From: Subtercola endophyticus
GTDB taxonomy: Bacteria > Actinomycetota > Actinomycetes > Actinomycetales > Microbacteriaceae
Direction of reading: 5' to 3'
Length of the DNA stretch: 64,000 bases
Assembly (NCBI RefSeq): GCF_021044565.1
Contig: NZ_CP087997.1
Span: forward strand, 1,674,001 to 1,738,000
The position numbers and the translations under genes are program-made. A model generated the notes under the pieces. It ran no database searches. It saw nothing but the letters and a program-made list of their open reading frames with translations, and was not told the DNA's origin. Shown here one piece after another: positions 8,804 to 16,791 of this stretch. Positions within the stretch are counted from its first letter, which is position 1; each line of letters opens with the position of its first letter.

Positions 8804-9967
8804 TCAGGAGCGAAGACTCCGGAGGCCCACGCGGATTTCGTCGATGAGGATGTCGGGCTGCTCGAGCGCCGCGAAGTGGCCACCCTTGTCGGCTTCGGTG
8901 TAGTGGATCAGGTTGGAGTAGGCGTCTTCGATCCAGGTGCGCGGGAGCAGTGGGATGTCGCGGGGGAACACCGTCACGGCGACCGGGAGCGTCAGCTTCG
9001 GGCCGGCCATCGTGGCGGTGCGGTTCTCCCAGTAGATGCGGGCGGAAGACGCGGCGGTGTTGGTGAACCAGTAGAGGGAGATCGTGTCGAGAATGTCGTC
9101 GACGTCGATCGCATCCTCAGCAAGCCCCTGGTTGTCGGTCTTCGACTGGAACTTCTCGTAGATCCAGGCCGCCTGGCCTGCCGGAGAGTCCGCCAGCGCG
9201 AAACCGGGAGTCTGCGGCTTCGTGGCCTGCAGATGATTCGACCCACCGAGCGGGCCACCGTACAGCGCGAGAGTATCCACGGCTCGCTTCTCCTCTGGCG
9301 AGAGGTCTTCGGGAATCGTCTGCGGGAATGCGTAGGGGGTGTTCAGGTGGATGCCCGCTAGCCCTTCCGGCCGAAGGTGCCCCAGCGTGGTGGTCACTGC
9401 TGCCCCCCAGTCGCCGCCCTGTGCGGCCCACCGGGTGTAGCCGAGGCGTCGCATGAGCTCCGCCCACGCCGCGGCGATCCGATCGACGTTCCACCCTGTC
9501 TGCGTCGGCTTGCCCGAGAACCCGAATCCGGGAAGCGACGGGATGACGACATCGAAGGCGTCTTCGGCTTTGCCGCCGTAGGCGACCGGATCGGTGAGTG
9601 GGCCGATCAGCTTCAGATAGTCGACGATCGAGCTCGGCCATCCGTGGGTCAGAATCAGCGGCAGTGCGTCGGGGTGCGGCGACGTGACGTGGATGAAATG
9701 GATGTCGAGCCCGTCGATCTCCGTCAGGAATTGCGGGTAACGGTTCAGGTCGGCCTCGAACCGCCGCCAGTCGTAGTGCTGTTCCCAATGCTGGATCAGC
9801 GCCTTCAGGTTCTGCGAACGAACGCCTTGAGACCAGTCGCCGACAGTCTCCTGATCCGGCCACCGCGTCTTGGCGAGCCGGGATTTGAGATCGTCGATGT
9901 CGGCATCGGCGATCATCGCGGCGAAGGGGCGGATGGCCGCCGGCGCAGCGGGAGTCTCTTCGGTCAT
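8804..9967 (-). CDS. Epoxide hydrolase (alpha/beta hydrolase with N-terminal EHN domain)
   Basis: A 387-aa protein. The N-terminal EHN region (IRPFAAMIADADIDDLKSRL) is followed by an alpha/beta-hydrolase core with the oxyanion HGWPSS, nucleophile Asp in QGGDWGAAV and catalytic His in KGGHFAALEQP, so the catalytic set looks complete. It would open epoxides to diols in the cytoplasm. The ATG at 9967 has a strong AAGGAG site; the longer upstream frame runs into the divergent regulator and is not coding. The gap to the divergent TetR gene holds two matching palindromes, so this gene is likely repressed by that TetR. Confidence 0.9.
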   Translation of the reverse strand: MTEETPAAPAAIRPFAAMIADADIDDLKSRLAKTRWPDQETVGDWSQGVRSQNLKALIQHWEQHYDWRRFEADLNRYPQFLTEIDGLDIHFIHVTSPHPDALPLILTHGWPSSIVDYLKLIGPLTDPVAYGGKAEDAFDVVIPSLPGFGFSGKPTQTGWNVDRIAAAWAELMRRLGYTRWAAQGGDWGAAVTTTLGHLRPEGLAGIHLNTPYAFPQTIPEDLSPEEKRAVDTLALYGGPLGGSNHLQATKPQTPGFALADSPAGQAAWIYEKFQSKTDNQGLAEDAIDVDDILDTISLYWFTNTAASSARIYWENRTATMAGPKLTLPVAVTVFPRDIPLLPRTWIEDAYSNLIHYTEADKGGHFAALEQPDILIDEIRVGLRSLRS

Positions 9968-10009
9968 GGTGGGGTCTCCTTGAGGATGAATTCTGCGGCG
10001 GCACGCCAC

Positions 10010-10025
10010 TGCACAATGGTGTGCA
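10010..10025. promoter_or_regulatory. Putative TetR operator 1 (epoxide-hydrolase side)
   Basis: TGCACA-ATGG-TGTGCA: perfect 6-bp arms around a 4-bp spacer, 43 bp from the epoxide hydrolase start. Same core and spacer as operator 2; the two centres are 44 bp apart, about four helical turns. Confidence 0.6.
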
Positions 10026-10050
10026 ATGAGCCACTCGAAGCACAGTACCC

Positions 10051-10072
10051 CATTGCACACGTATGTGCAATG
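10051..10072. promoter_or_regulatory. Putative TetR operator 2 (overlaps a possible regulator start)
   Basis: Perfect 9-bp arms CATTGCACA and TGTGCAATG around CGTA. The right arm contains the in-frame ATG at 10070, so binding here would block autogenous expression directly. Confidence 0.65.
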
Positions 10073-10081
10073 ATTGAAGGC

Positions 10082-10828
10082 ATGACGGTTGATACGGCCC
10101 GCGCGCGGGCCATGGACGAGACGCGGAACCGCATTCTCGACGTCGCCCGCGAACTGCTGGGCCAGAACCCGGATGCGAGCATGAGCGACGTCGCGGCCGC
10201 CGCGGGCGTGGTGCGGCGAACGGTGTACGGTCACTTTCCCTCGCGAAGCGACCTGGTGCTCACGCTCGCCGACCAGGCCGTGAAGGAGATCGAGGCCGTG
10301 CTGCAAGAAGTCAACCTCGACGGAGTGCCCGCCGACGAGGTGTGGGCACGATTCGTCGAGCGGTTGTGGCCCCTGACGCATCGATACCGGGTATTGCTGG
10401 CGTTGCGTCGTGGCGAGCACGGCGACGAGATCCATGCGCTCTTGGGCTCCGTCGACGAGATCCTCACCGACCTCGTGGCGCGCGGTCAGAACAGTGGTGT
10501 GTTCGGGCGGCATTTGCCCGCGGAAACCCTCGGCCAGATCGCGTATGCGGCCGTGTTCACGATCGCCGACGACCGTCGCGGCGATCCTGCGCTCGACGTT
10601 CGCGCCGCCACGATCACCAGCCTGCTTGTGCTCGGCGTACCCGAAACTCGCGCTTACGAAGTGATCGATCCGCCGGCGGCGTCAGGAGCTTGTCCCGGTC
10701 CAGGCGATGTGGGTGACGAGGCTCGAGCCGATGTCGTAGGGGTCATCGAGATACACGCTGGTGCGCCACGCCAGAGTGGTGCCGTCGTCGATGCTGCCGG
10801 CACCGAGCGCCACCGCCAGGTTGAATGA
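10082..10828 (+). CDS. TetR-family transcriptional regulator
   Basis: A 248-aa regulator with the TetR helix-turn-helix (MSDVAAAAGVVRRTVYGHFP, then SRSDLVLTLADQ) and an all-helical effector domain. It is divergent from the epoxide hydrolase gene and has two TGCACA-N4-TGTGCA palindromes between them. ATG at 10082 is used; ATG at 10070 is a possible longer start inside operator 2. The family is normally near 200 aa and homology-like sequence ends around VIDPPAA (about residue 199). The last 49 residues are read through antisense to the secreted-protein gene on the other strand, as if the original stop was lost at a junction. Confidence 0.85.
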   Translation: MTVDTARARAMDETRNRILDVARELLGQNPDASMSDVAAAAGVVRRTVYGHFPSRSDLVLTLADQAVKEIEAVLQEVNLDGVPADEVWARFVERLWPLTHRYRVLLALRRGEHGDEIHALLGSVDEILTDLVARGQNSGVFGRHLPAETLGQIAYAAVFTIADDRRGDPALDVRAATITSLLVLGVPETRAYEVIDPPAASGACPGPGDVGDEARADVVGVIEIHAGAPRQSGAVVDAAGTERHRQVE

Positions 10829-11279
10829 TGACGAACTGCCGGCAGGGATGCCCGTAGCGAGCACGAAGCTGTAGGTAGAGCTCGGCAGCGTGCCAACGGG
10901 CGCTGCAACGTTCACACCAGTCACGCCGGTGATCTGCAGACCGGGCTGGGCTGTCGATCCCAGGCTCGTGATGTCGATGCTGATGATAGTTCCGGGAGCG
11001 ATCGCCGTGCCGGTGTTGTTGCTGACGATGAAGCTTGTCGGCACGGTCGCTGTGATCGGCGTCGATCCGACGTGGCCGATAGTCTTGCTCCCGGCACTGA
11101 ACGCGATCGTGTACGCGACAGGCACCGATGGGGTCGAAGCAGACGCTGCAGGTGCGGCCACCGCGAGTGCGACAACGGGCACTGACCAGGCCGCAGCCTT
11201 GGTCAGTTGCCGCCTGGTCAGAGCCCGCTTCGGAACTTCTGCGTTCGTCAGCGGCGAGTTGTTGGTGTTCTCGTTCACG
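10682..11279 (-). CDS. Secreted protein with Tat-type leader, function unknown
   Basis: A 198-aa protein when started from the GTG at 11279. The N-terminus has ALTRRQLTKAAAWSVPVV and then ALAVAAPAASA, a twin-arginine-like leader with an AxA cleavage site common in Microbacteriaceae surface proteins. The mature part is rich in Thr, Ser, Gly and Ile in beta-strand-like runs, suggesting an Ig-like or adhesin-type fold. No enzyme motif is seen. Its 3' end overlaps the TetR gene by 147 bp on the opposite strand. A longer in-frame start at 11482 has no leader-like N-terminus and is not favoured. Confidence 0.65.
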
Positions 11280-11634
11280 GAAAATCCAATCCTGTGGGAA
11301 GGAACAGGCACGGCTGTGCCCGCTTCTGATTCCCCGGGGCACCAGCACATGCTGGTTCCGCCCCGAGGGAACCCCTCACCACGGAGACGCGGCGGCGTGC
11401 TTTTCGTGACGCGACTGCCAGAGTTGGCGCCGAAAGGAGCGCAGCAGGGATGTACCGTCTTGCGGCGCTGGAATCTGGTCACCTGAACCAGGGCACGAAG
11501 AATAGGCAGGCTTACCGGATGCCCGGCATCACACGTCAGACCGTCCTCCCGCGCACCGCGCCTCGAACACGCACGGCAAGAACGGCCTGCGACGCCGCAG
11601 CAGCGGGAGAGCTTCTGATCGGTTTCCGGTACGC
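11280..11634. other. 355-bp gap without a recognisable gene
   Basis: It holds the upstream region of the secreted-protein gene. The open frames here show no family resemblance. No clear terminator, tRNA or repeat was seen; one nonamer GGATGCCCG occurs at 11517. Confidence 0.5.
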
Positions 11635-11766
11635 GGCCACATCGCCCTGCACCAAATCAGGCGGACCGGCCAACGTGGCCGAGCACTTGCCCTGGCCGGA
11701 ACGATTCTCGGCTACGCCGGCGTCTTCGCCAGCCTGCTGGCAGTGAACGTCTCCCTCGGCCACTGA
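11635..11766 (+). pseudogene. DUF4190-like membrane protein remnant (C-terminal part only)
   Basis: The frame reads GHIALHQIRRTGQRGRALAL, then AGTILGYAGVFASLLAVNV and a stop. GHIAL-x-QI-R-RTG followed by a glycine-rich hydrophobic helix is the signature of DUF4190 proteins, which normally have another membrane helix before this motif. Here the upstream frame is not hydrophobic and has no start with a ribosome site, so the gene appears truncated. Its 3' end overlaps the GNAT gene on the other strand. Confidence 0.5.
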
Positions 11767-12305
11767 TCGGGATCGCGTAACCCAACATGCTCCCCCAGCC
11801 AGGAATCCGGGTACGTGCCATCTCGCATCGCGATCGGACTGGGGCCGACGCCCGTGTATCTCAACCCGGCCTTCCTCGCCACACCCGCAGATGCGACGTT
11901 TCCTGGGGTACACGACCACCGAATCGGCCCGCTGCCGCAGAACCGGGTTTCCATTGCCCACCCGACCACACCCTCGACCGCTTCGGTCATGTAGCCGCGA
12001 CCGCGATGCGAGGGAACTAGCCAGTACCCGATGTCGTTGGTATCTGCTCGAACGCTGATCATGCCCAGCAGCTCAGAGGGTGCAGATCGAGGGCGTAACG
12101 CCCAGGTTGCCTCCCGGCCGGAGTCCCATCCCTCAGGAGCGACGGTCGCGACGAAGTAGGCGGCATGTTCGGTTTGGTAGGGCCAAGGCAATGTCATGAA
12201 CCTCTCGAAGATCGGGTCTTGACACGCTTCGGTGATCGTACGCACGTCGCGTGTCGTCGGCTGGTCGAGCAACAATCGTTCTGTGCTCAGCTCGATCGGC
12301 TGCAT
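11712..12305 (-). CDS. GNAT-family N-acetyltransferase (RimJ/RimL-like)
   Basis: A 197-aa protein. It opens with the RimJ-like LSTERLLLDQPTTRD, then has DIGYWLVPSHRGRGYMTEAV, the acetyl-CoA pyrophosphate loop (R/Q-x-x-G-x-G/A), and a late NVASAGVARKAGL motif typical of the family. It would acetylate a protein N-terminus, amino acid or small amine using acetyl-CoA. No operon partner. ATG at 12305. The substrate is not predictable. Confidence 0.85.
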   Translation of the reverse strand: MQPIELSTERLLLDQPTTRDVRTITEACQDPIFERFMTLPWPYQTEHAAYFVATVAPEGWDSGREATWALRPRSAPSELLGMISVRADTNDIGYWLVPSHRGRGYMTEAVEGVVGWAMETRFCGSGPIRWSCTPGNVASAGVARKAGLRYTGVGPSPIAMRDGTYPDSWLGEHVGLRDPDQWPRETFTASRLAKTPA

Positions 12306-12552
12306 ACGGGACTGCTTTCTTTCAGGTGATCACGTCTCAGCAGGATTGACGGAGACGAGCTTCGTATTAAGGCTATCCAGGTGATTCAGCAATCCGAGCA
12401 TTCTGGCCCGGTCGAAGACGACCAAACGGCGGTTTCGTGACGCTTAACTCGTGCAGCACAAGCAGCTGGCGCAACATCTGTCGCAAATCGGCGCGAAGAC
12501 CCGCGTCACGATCCGCTTCGAACGACGTCTTCCCCCACAGAAGGGGATCACG

Positions 12553-12753
12553 ATGGCAATAAGCAACGACGGACCGAAACACCAGATGCCTTCGAGGAGG
12601 CAGCAAGCGAAGAAAGGGCAGTTCGACCGCCCGGAGCTGACGACCTCGTGGCAGAAGTTCAGCGGTTCGGTGCTCGTGCGCGTTCTCGCGGCTATCATCC
12701 TCGTCGGCGGCACAGTGCTCCTCGTGATCCTGGCCTTGGCGGGTCGCTCATGA
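12553..12753 (+). CDS. Small single-pass membrane protein
   Basis: A 66-aa protein with a basic, hydrophilic N-terminal half and one strong C-terminal helix (VLAAIILVGGTVLLVILALA). The ATG at 12553 follows an AAGGGG ribosome site by six bases; a longer in-frame ATG at 12451 lacks one. The stop overlaps the start of a second small membrane protein (ATGA), so the pair is coupled. Function unknown; such pairs can be toxin, signalling or membrane-complex subunits, but nothing here decides. Confidence 0.55.
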   Translation: MAISNDGPKHQMPSRRQQAKKGQFDRPELTTSWQKFSGSVLVRVLAAIILVGGTVLLVILALAGRS

Positions 12754-12944
12754 GCAACTACCAGCCGCTCGTACGCGTCGCTTCGAACGACGACAACAGC
12801 GACGGCCAGAACAGGACTCTCGTGCTCCCGCACGTTCGCCGAGAACCACTGCGAGCACAGTACCTGCTTCTCGGAGCCTTAGTGGCAGCGCCGGCGGCAT
12901 TTGTATCGGCGGCATGGATCTGGCTCGGCACTCTCGCACATTGA
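12750..12944 (+). CDS. Small single-pass membrane protein, coupled to the previous one
   Basis: A 64-aa protein. A charged N-terminal part (RVASNDDNSDGQNRTLVLPH) is followed by the hydrophobic helix YLLLGALVAAPAAFVSAAWI. Its start overlaps the preceding stop in ATGA form, giving a two-gene unit. No family recognised. Confidence 0.5.
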   Translation: MSNYQPLVRVASNDDNSDGQNRTLVLPHVRREPLRAQYLLLGALVAAPAAFVSAAWIWLGTLAH

Positions 12945-13109
12945 ACGCCGTGTCAGCGTGAGCGATGACTGTCAGGTGACGAGCCATGCGGCGCTGTTGC
13001 CTTCCCCTGTGCTGCTGGTGCCGTCCCTGCAAATCGTGGGATAGGTATTCGTATCCCGTCCACTCAGGCGAGCGAGAGCGCCTGGGAGGCCGGACACCGG
13101 GCGGCCCGT

Positions 13110-13277
13110 GTGCCCGCACTCGTTGGTGGCATCGTCGTGATCTGCACAGCGAGCATCACTGTAACTGTGCCGGCGTTCGCCTCCGTTGGCACCGGAGCGG
13201 TGACAGCCGTGCTCCTTGGCACTCCGGCTTGGGCTGTAATCCGCGCACATCAAGCCGCCAGCCGGTTCACGCGATAG
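13110..13277 (+). CDS. Possible small two-helix membrane protein or remnant
   Basis: From a GTG the frame encodes 55 residues with two hydrophobic stretches (PALVGGIVVICTASITVTVP and VGTGAVTAVLLGTPAWAVI) and a basic end. The frame is open for some way upstream without a good start, and no ribosome site is clear. It lies in a patch of decayed genes, so it may be the tail of a larger lost membrane gene. Confidence 0.3.
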   Translation: MPALVGGIVVICTASITVTVPAFASVGTGAVTAVLLGTPAWAVIRAHQAASRFTR

Positions 13278-13387
13278 CCCAGGTCGACGGCCGAACACAC
13301 GTCACGGACTTCGTGGCAGCGTCGCCCATGGGTTCCAGGTGCCATCGCATGGATCACCCTGGCCTCTTGGTCTGCGAGGATTATCTG

Positions 13388-13684
13388 ATGAGGCTTCGGA
13401 GCGCACGCGTCGTCCTTGAACCGATCTCGCCGGAGCCTGCTCTGCGGATCGTTGCACGAGACGAGCGTTCTGGCGACAACTAGCACCCCGAGTATCCGTT
13501 TGCCGACGAACTCGACCCGCTGCGATCGCTCGCCGCCCTGCGAAACCCAGATCCTTTCTTCACCGTATACGTGATAAAGCGCACTTCCGATCATCGGGCT
13601 GTCGGCGGATTCGGGTTCTTCGGTCAGCCCGACCCGAATGGTCGTGATTCGCTCGTGTTCTACGAGCGCGATTTGACCGCCTGA
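13388..13684 (+). pseudogene. GNAT acetyltransferase pseudogene (internal stop, truncated)
   Basis: The frame begins MRLRSARVVLEPISPEPALR, a typical GNAT N-terminus, and reaches a TAG at 13481. In the same frame it continues HPEYPFADELDPLRSLAALR, then FFTVYVI and VGGFGFFGQPD, which is the normal GNAT continuation. The TAG sits where Trp (TGG) is common in relatives. After YERDLTA the frame ends at 13682, before the acetyl-CoA-binding loop, so the 3' half is missing too. Clearly non-functional. Confidence 0.65.
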
Positions 13685-13717
13685 CAGCACACCGAGCAAC
13701 GCGAAAGGTCGGGGCGG

Positions 13718-14047
13718 CTACGGGGCCGACATGACAGTCGAGGGATCGGCCCATCTGAGCCACTTCTCCTCGATCGCAGCTTCTAGATTCACACCCTCGT
13801 TGCGTGCCAGCAAGAGCACGTGTGCGACCACGTCGGCGCACTCGTCAGCGAATGCGGTTCGCTTGTCGGCATCCGACTGTCCGCGATCTTTGCCCATACC
13901 TTTGAGGTTCACGAACGCCTGCGTCAACTCTCCGAGTTCTTCTTGCAGCTTGAGCAGGAACCACACGTCGGTGCGGTCGATACCGAACTTGGCAGCATAG
14001 ACCTGAGATACCGATTCGACGGCCTCTGAAGCCTCTTCAAGATTCAT
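13718..14047 (-). CDS. MazG-like nucleotide pyrophosphohydrolase
   Basis: A 109-aa all-alpha NTP pyrophosphatase domain protein. LLKLQEELGELTQAFVNLKG supplies the EExxE-type metal site and FADECADVVAHVLLLA the ExxD pair. Such single-domain MazG proteins clean up non-canonical or damaged NTPs. The ATG at 14047 fits the domain start; the longer upstream frame does not. No operon partner is evident. Confidence 0.8.
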   Translation of the reverse strand: MNLEEASEAVESVSQVYAAKFGIDRTDVWFLLKLQEELGELTQAFVNLKGMGKDRGQSDADKRTAFADECADVVAHVLLLARNEGVNLEAAIEEKWLRWADPSTVMSAP

Positions 14048-14223
14048 GCTCTGACGATAACGACAACCTCGGACGCGCAGTGACGTCCGGAGGCTGATCA
14101 CTGTGCGGACGTTCACTGGTTCGTCGAGGGTTGACCTCGTTGCCTCGCATGCCGCCCATCTTGACGCTTTCCAGCGGTGGATCGACGCGCTCAACGCATG
14201 CGGGTCGGTCACCGAACGCCACG

Positions 14224-14838
14224 CTAACCTCGGCCGAGCCACCACGGGGCGGCAGAGGCGAAGATCGCCTCCGCCGCTGCACCGATATCGTACGGATCTC
14301 CGCGGCTGAGCCAGGTCTCGATGGCACCCGCGGCGCCACTGGCGGCGTAGCTGACGAACACGGCGAGGGCGAACTCACTCGGAGGTTCATTCTGCGCATG
14401 CGGGGCGATCTCCGGATGCAGCGTGAGCCGGTCGCACAGAAACGTCTCCATCTGAGAGATCAGCCCGTCTCTCAAGCGCGAGTCGAGACGCGGGTTCATC
14501 GCGTTGCGATAGATAGTCGCCCTCGACGCCACGTATCCGAGCAACTCTCTCGTCGGCTGGTCGAAAACGGTGGTCTGGTCGCCGCTGCTCGCAGGAAGAT
14601 GCGTGTTCTTTTGCACGATCCGGTCGAGATCATCGTCGAGCATCCGCGCGAGGAGTTCAACAGGCCCCCGTGACCATCGGTACAGCGTGTTGCGCGAAAC
14701 CTTGGCCCTGACTGCGACATCGACGTACTTGATCGAAGCAACCGGCTGCTCGGACGCCATCTCGAAAATCACTCGCCGCAGGGTCGCGTAGGTTGTCTTT
14801 TCGCGCGGATCCACGGGCCAAGCATAGCAATGTGACAT
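14224..14838 (-). CDS. TetR-family transcriptional regulator (SDR-linked)
   Basis: A 204-aa regulator. The N-terminal helix-turn-helix contains VDVAVRAKVSRNTLYRWSRG and is followed by a helical effector domain. It is divergent from the SDR dehydrogenase gene with 57 bp between, which contain the interrupted palindrome TCCTA-N7-TAGGA. The arrangement predicts repression of the SDR gene and of itself. The ATG at 14838 is the furthest start; the protein could begin a few codons later. Confidence 0.85.
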   Translation of the reverse strand: MSHCYAWPVDPREKTTYATLRRVIFEMASEQPVASIKYVDVAVRAKVSRNTLYRWSRGPVELLARMLDDDLDRIVQKNTHLPASSGDQTTVFDQPTRELLGYVASRATIYRNAMNPRLDSRLRDGLISQMETFLCDRLTLHPEIAPHAQNEPPSEFALAVFVSYAASGAAGAIETWLSRGDPYDIGAAAEAIFASAAPWWLGRG

Positions 14839-14841
14839 TTG

Positions 14842-14858
14842 TCCTATAGCGCGTAGGA
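14842..14858. promoter_or_regulatory. Putative TetR operator between the TetR and SDR genes
   Basis: TCCTA-TAGCGCG-TAGGA: 5-bp perfect arms with a 7-bp spacer in the 57-bp divergent gap. A second short hairpin, GGTC-GCAA-GACC, follows at 14860-14871. Confidence 0.4.
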
Positions 14859-14895
14859 TGGTCGCAAGACCAACGCTCTAGAAAAGGACGAAAGA

Positions 14896-15738
14896 ATGAC
14901 AGACAAACTCATCGGCAAGGTAGCCGTCATCACTGGCGGAACGAGCGGTATCGGTCTGGCATCCGTCAAGCTGTTCGTCGCCGAGGGCGCCAAAGTGGTC
15001 GTCGGAGACATCTCCGACGACCTCGGGGCCGCCCTCGAGGCCGAGTACAACGGCGAGGTGAAGTTCGTGCACGCCGACGTCACCAGTGAGTCTGACATCG
15101 AGGGCCTCGTCACCGCGGCTGTCGAGACATACGGCAAGCTCGACGTGTTCTACAACAATGCGGCTGCGCCCGGAGACACCTCCCTCATGATCGACATGAC
15201 CGCCGCCGGTTTCGACCGGACCCTCGCCCTGATCGCCCGCTCCGTGCTCTTAGGGCACAAGTACGCCGCGAAGCAGTTCCAGAAGCAGGGCACCGGCGGC
15301 GCGATCGTCACCACGGCCAGCGCCGCCAGCCTCCAGGCGGGATGGTCCGCGGGCGGCTACACGATCGCCAAGCACGCCGTCGTGGGGATCATCCGCGAGT
15401 CCGTCATCGAGCTCTCCGCGCTCGGAATCCGGTCTAATGCGATTGCGCCGGGCCTCATCATGACTCCGGCCATGGCCAGTGCGTTCGGGATTCCCCAGGA
15501 GCAGTCGCCCGAGTTTCTGAAGGTGCTCGCCAAGCACCTCGACGTCACCCAGCCCATCGGTCGGGTCGGCCAGCCGGAGGACATCGCGGAGGCGGCAGTC
15601 TTCCTGGCCAGCGACTCGTCGTCGTTCATCACCGGCGTCGTCTTGCCCGTCGACGGAGGAGCCACCGCCGTCACGCAGAGCCCCTTCGGGCCCGCAGGAG
15701 CGCAAGCCGTGGCCGCCTTCGCCGCAGGTGAGCGCTAG
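14896..15738 (+). CDS. Short-chain dehydrogenase/reductase
   Basis: A 280-aa classical SDR. VITGGTSGIGLASVKLF is the TGxxxGxG cofactor loop; GDISDD at the end of beta-2 favours NAD(H) over NADP(H); FYNNAAAPG is the NNAG-like motif; TTASAASLQAG supplies Ser and GGYTIAKHAV the YxxxK pair. A GGVVLPVDGG-type end is present. Strong AAGGACGAAAGA ribosome site. It would oxidise or reduce an alcohol/ketone, with control by the divergent TetR likely. Substrate unknown. Confidence 0.9.
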   Translation: MTDKLIGKVAVITGGTSGIGLASVKLFVAEGAKVVVGDISDDLGAALEAEYNGEVKFVHADVTSESDIEGLVTAAVETYGKLDVFYNNAAAPGDTSLMIDMTAAGFDRTLALIARSVLLGHKYAAKQFQKQGTGGAIVTTASAASLQAGWSAGGYTIAKHAVVGIIRESVIELSALGIRSNAIAPGLIMTPAMASAFGIPQEQSPEFLKVLAKHLDVTQPIGRVGQPEDIAEAAVFLASDSSSFITGVVLPVDGGATAVTQSPFGPAGAQAVAAFAAGER

Positions 15739-15812
15739 CCGCCGCCGTCATCCAGCAAAATCAGACCACGTCAGAACGGCGCAGCTCCCCAAAACACACC
15801 AGCGAATCGAGG

Positions 15813-15956
15813 CTAAGCGCGTGATCGCCGGCGCCAGACAAAGCCGCCGGCGATGAACATCGCGCCGATGGCAAGCTTCACAAATCTGAACCAGTCATCG
15901 GCTCCCCAAACGATCAACTCGATGACAGTCAGCACCACAAGAACCGCGCCGGCCAC
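15813..15956 (-). CDS. Possible small membrane protein (start uncertain)
   Basis: From a GTG this frame encodes 47 residues: VAGAVLVVLTVIELIVWGAD, then WFRFVKLAIGAMFIAGGFV and a basic tail RRRSRA. Two hydrophobic helices and a positive C-terminus look like a real small membrane protein. The frame stays open further upstream (to about 16000) with no ATG or ribosome site, so the start may be different. No family recognised. Confidence 0.35.
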   Translation of the reverse strand: MAGAVLVVLTVIELIVWGADDWFRFVKLAIGAMFIAGGFVWRRRSRA

Positions 15957-16010
15957 CGCTGGTCGCGTGAAGGCGAGCTGTTCGTTATTGTCGTGAATGG
16001 AGGAGCTGCC

Positions 16011-16628
16011 ATGGAGAAGTTCGACATCAAGAAGTCGCACCGAAATCTGTACGAGCCCACGGAGAGAGACTTCGTCGTGGTCGAGGTTCCGGCCACGCAG
16101 TACATCGCGCTCGACGGACAAGGCGACCCCAACGTGGCTCCGGACTATGCGCGTGCAGTGGAGGCGCTCTACGCAGTCGGGTATGCGCTGAAGTTCCAGA
16201 GCAAGAAGTCTCTCGGGCGCGACTTCGTTGTCGCCCCGCTGGAAGGGCTCTGGCGTGCTGACACGCTCGAGGACTTCGAGAGCGGCGATAAGGGCTCCTG
16301 GCGGTGGACCATGATGATCAGCCAGCCCGAATGGATCACCGACGCGATGATCGCTGACGCGATCGGCGGGGTGACCACGGGTAAGGGACTCCCCCATGCC
16401 CGACTCATCCGCCGCTTGAGCCTTCACGAGGGCCAGTCGGTGCAGATACTGCACGTGGGACCATACGACAACGAAACTGTCTTACTCAGGCGTCTGCGCC
16501 TGGAGTACCTGCCGGAACACGGGCTAGCTGCCAACGGTGATCATCATGAGATCTACCTCAGCGACCCGCGACGAACGCCGGCCGAAAAGCTCAAGACCGT
16601 CTTGCGACAGCCTGTGCGGCCCGCATGA
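16011..16628 (+). CDS. GyrI-like small-molecule-binding domain protein
   Basis: A 205-aa protein of the GyrI-like/SHV superfamily (FDIKKSHRNLYEPTERDFVV, then VPATQYIALDGQGDPN and, late, VQILHVGPYDNE). Stand-alone members bind drugs or hydrophobic small molecules and some hydrolyse electrophilic compounds. The ATG at 16011 has a GGAGGAG site seven bases before, better than the GTG at 15993. No operon partner; a short possible membrane ORF lies on the opposite strand at its 5' side. Confidence 0.8.
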   Translation: MEKFDIKKSHRNLYEPTERDFVVVEVPATQYIALDGQGDPNVAPDYARAVEALYAVGYALKFQSKKSLGRDFVVAPLEGLWRADTLEDFESGDKGSWRWTMMISQPEWITDAMIADAIGGVTTGKGLPHARLIRRLSLHEGQSVQILHVGPYDNETVLLRRLRLEYLPEHGLAANGDHHEIYLSDPRRTPAEKLKTVLRQPVRPA

Positions 16629-16697
16629 CGTGAAGGTACCCGCGCGGGGGTGTACTATGGTCTCGGCAGTTACCGGTTGCCCCTGGATTCGCGGGTA

Positions 16698-16710
16698 GAG
16701 CTTGAAGCTC
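16698..16710. promoter_or_regulatory. Short palindrome upstream of the serine-hydrolase homologue
   Basis: GAGCTT-G-AAGCTC, 82 bp before the TTG start at 16792. It could be a repressor site or part of a leader hairpin; nothing else supports it. Confidence 0.25.
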
Positions 16711-16791
16711 ACCGGTTTGGTGCATTTCTATCGATGACCAGTCTTTCCAGCCCGATGTCGCGAATCCGCGGGCACTAAGGAAACGACTGTC

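Noticed and set aside
9377..10081. Upstream extension of the TetR frame (about 235 codons)
   Set aside because: It is antisense to the epoxide hydrolase gene and crosses both operators; the TetR domain starts near 10082.
13038..13057. GGGATA...TATCCC hairpin
   Set aside because: Six-bp arms with no U-run and no gene context; expected by chance.
15813..16454. 213-codon minus-strand frame
   Set aside because: Most of it is antisense to the GyrI-like gene; only the last 50-60 codons look like a membrane protein and are reported separately.
16685..16767. Inverted GGATTCGCG / CGCGAATCC pair
   Set aside because: Nine-bp arms 65 bp apart; no other support for function.
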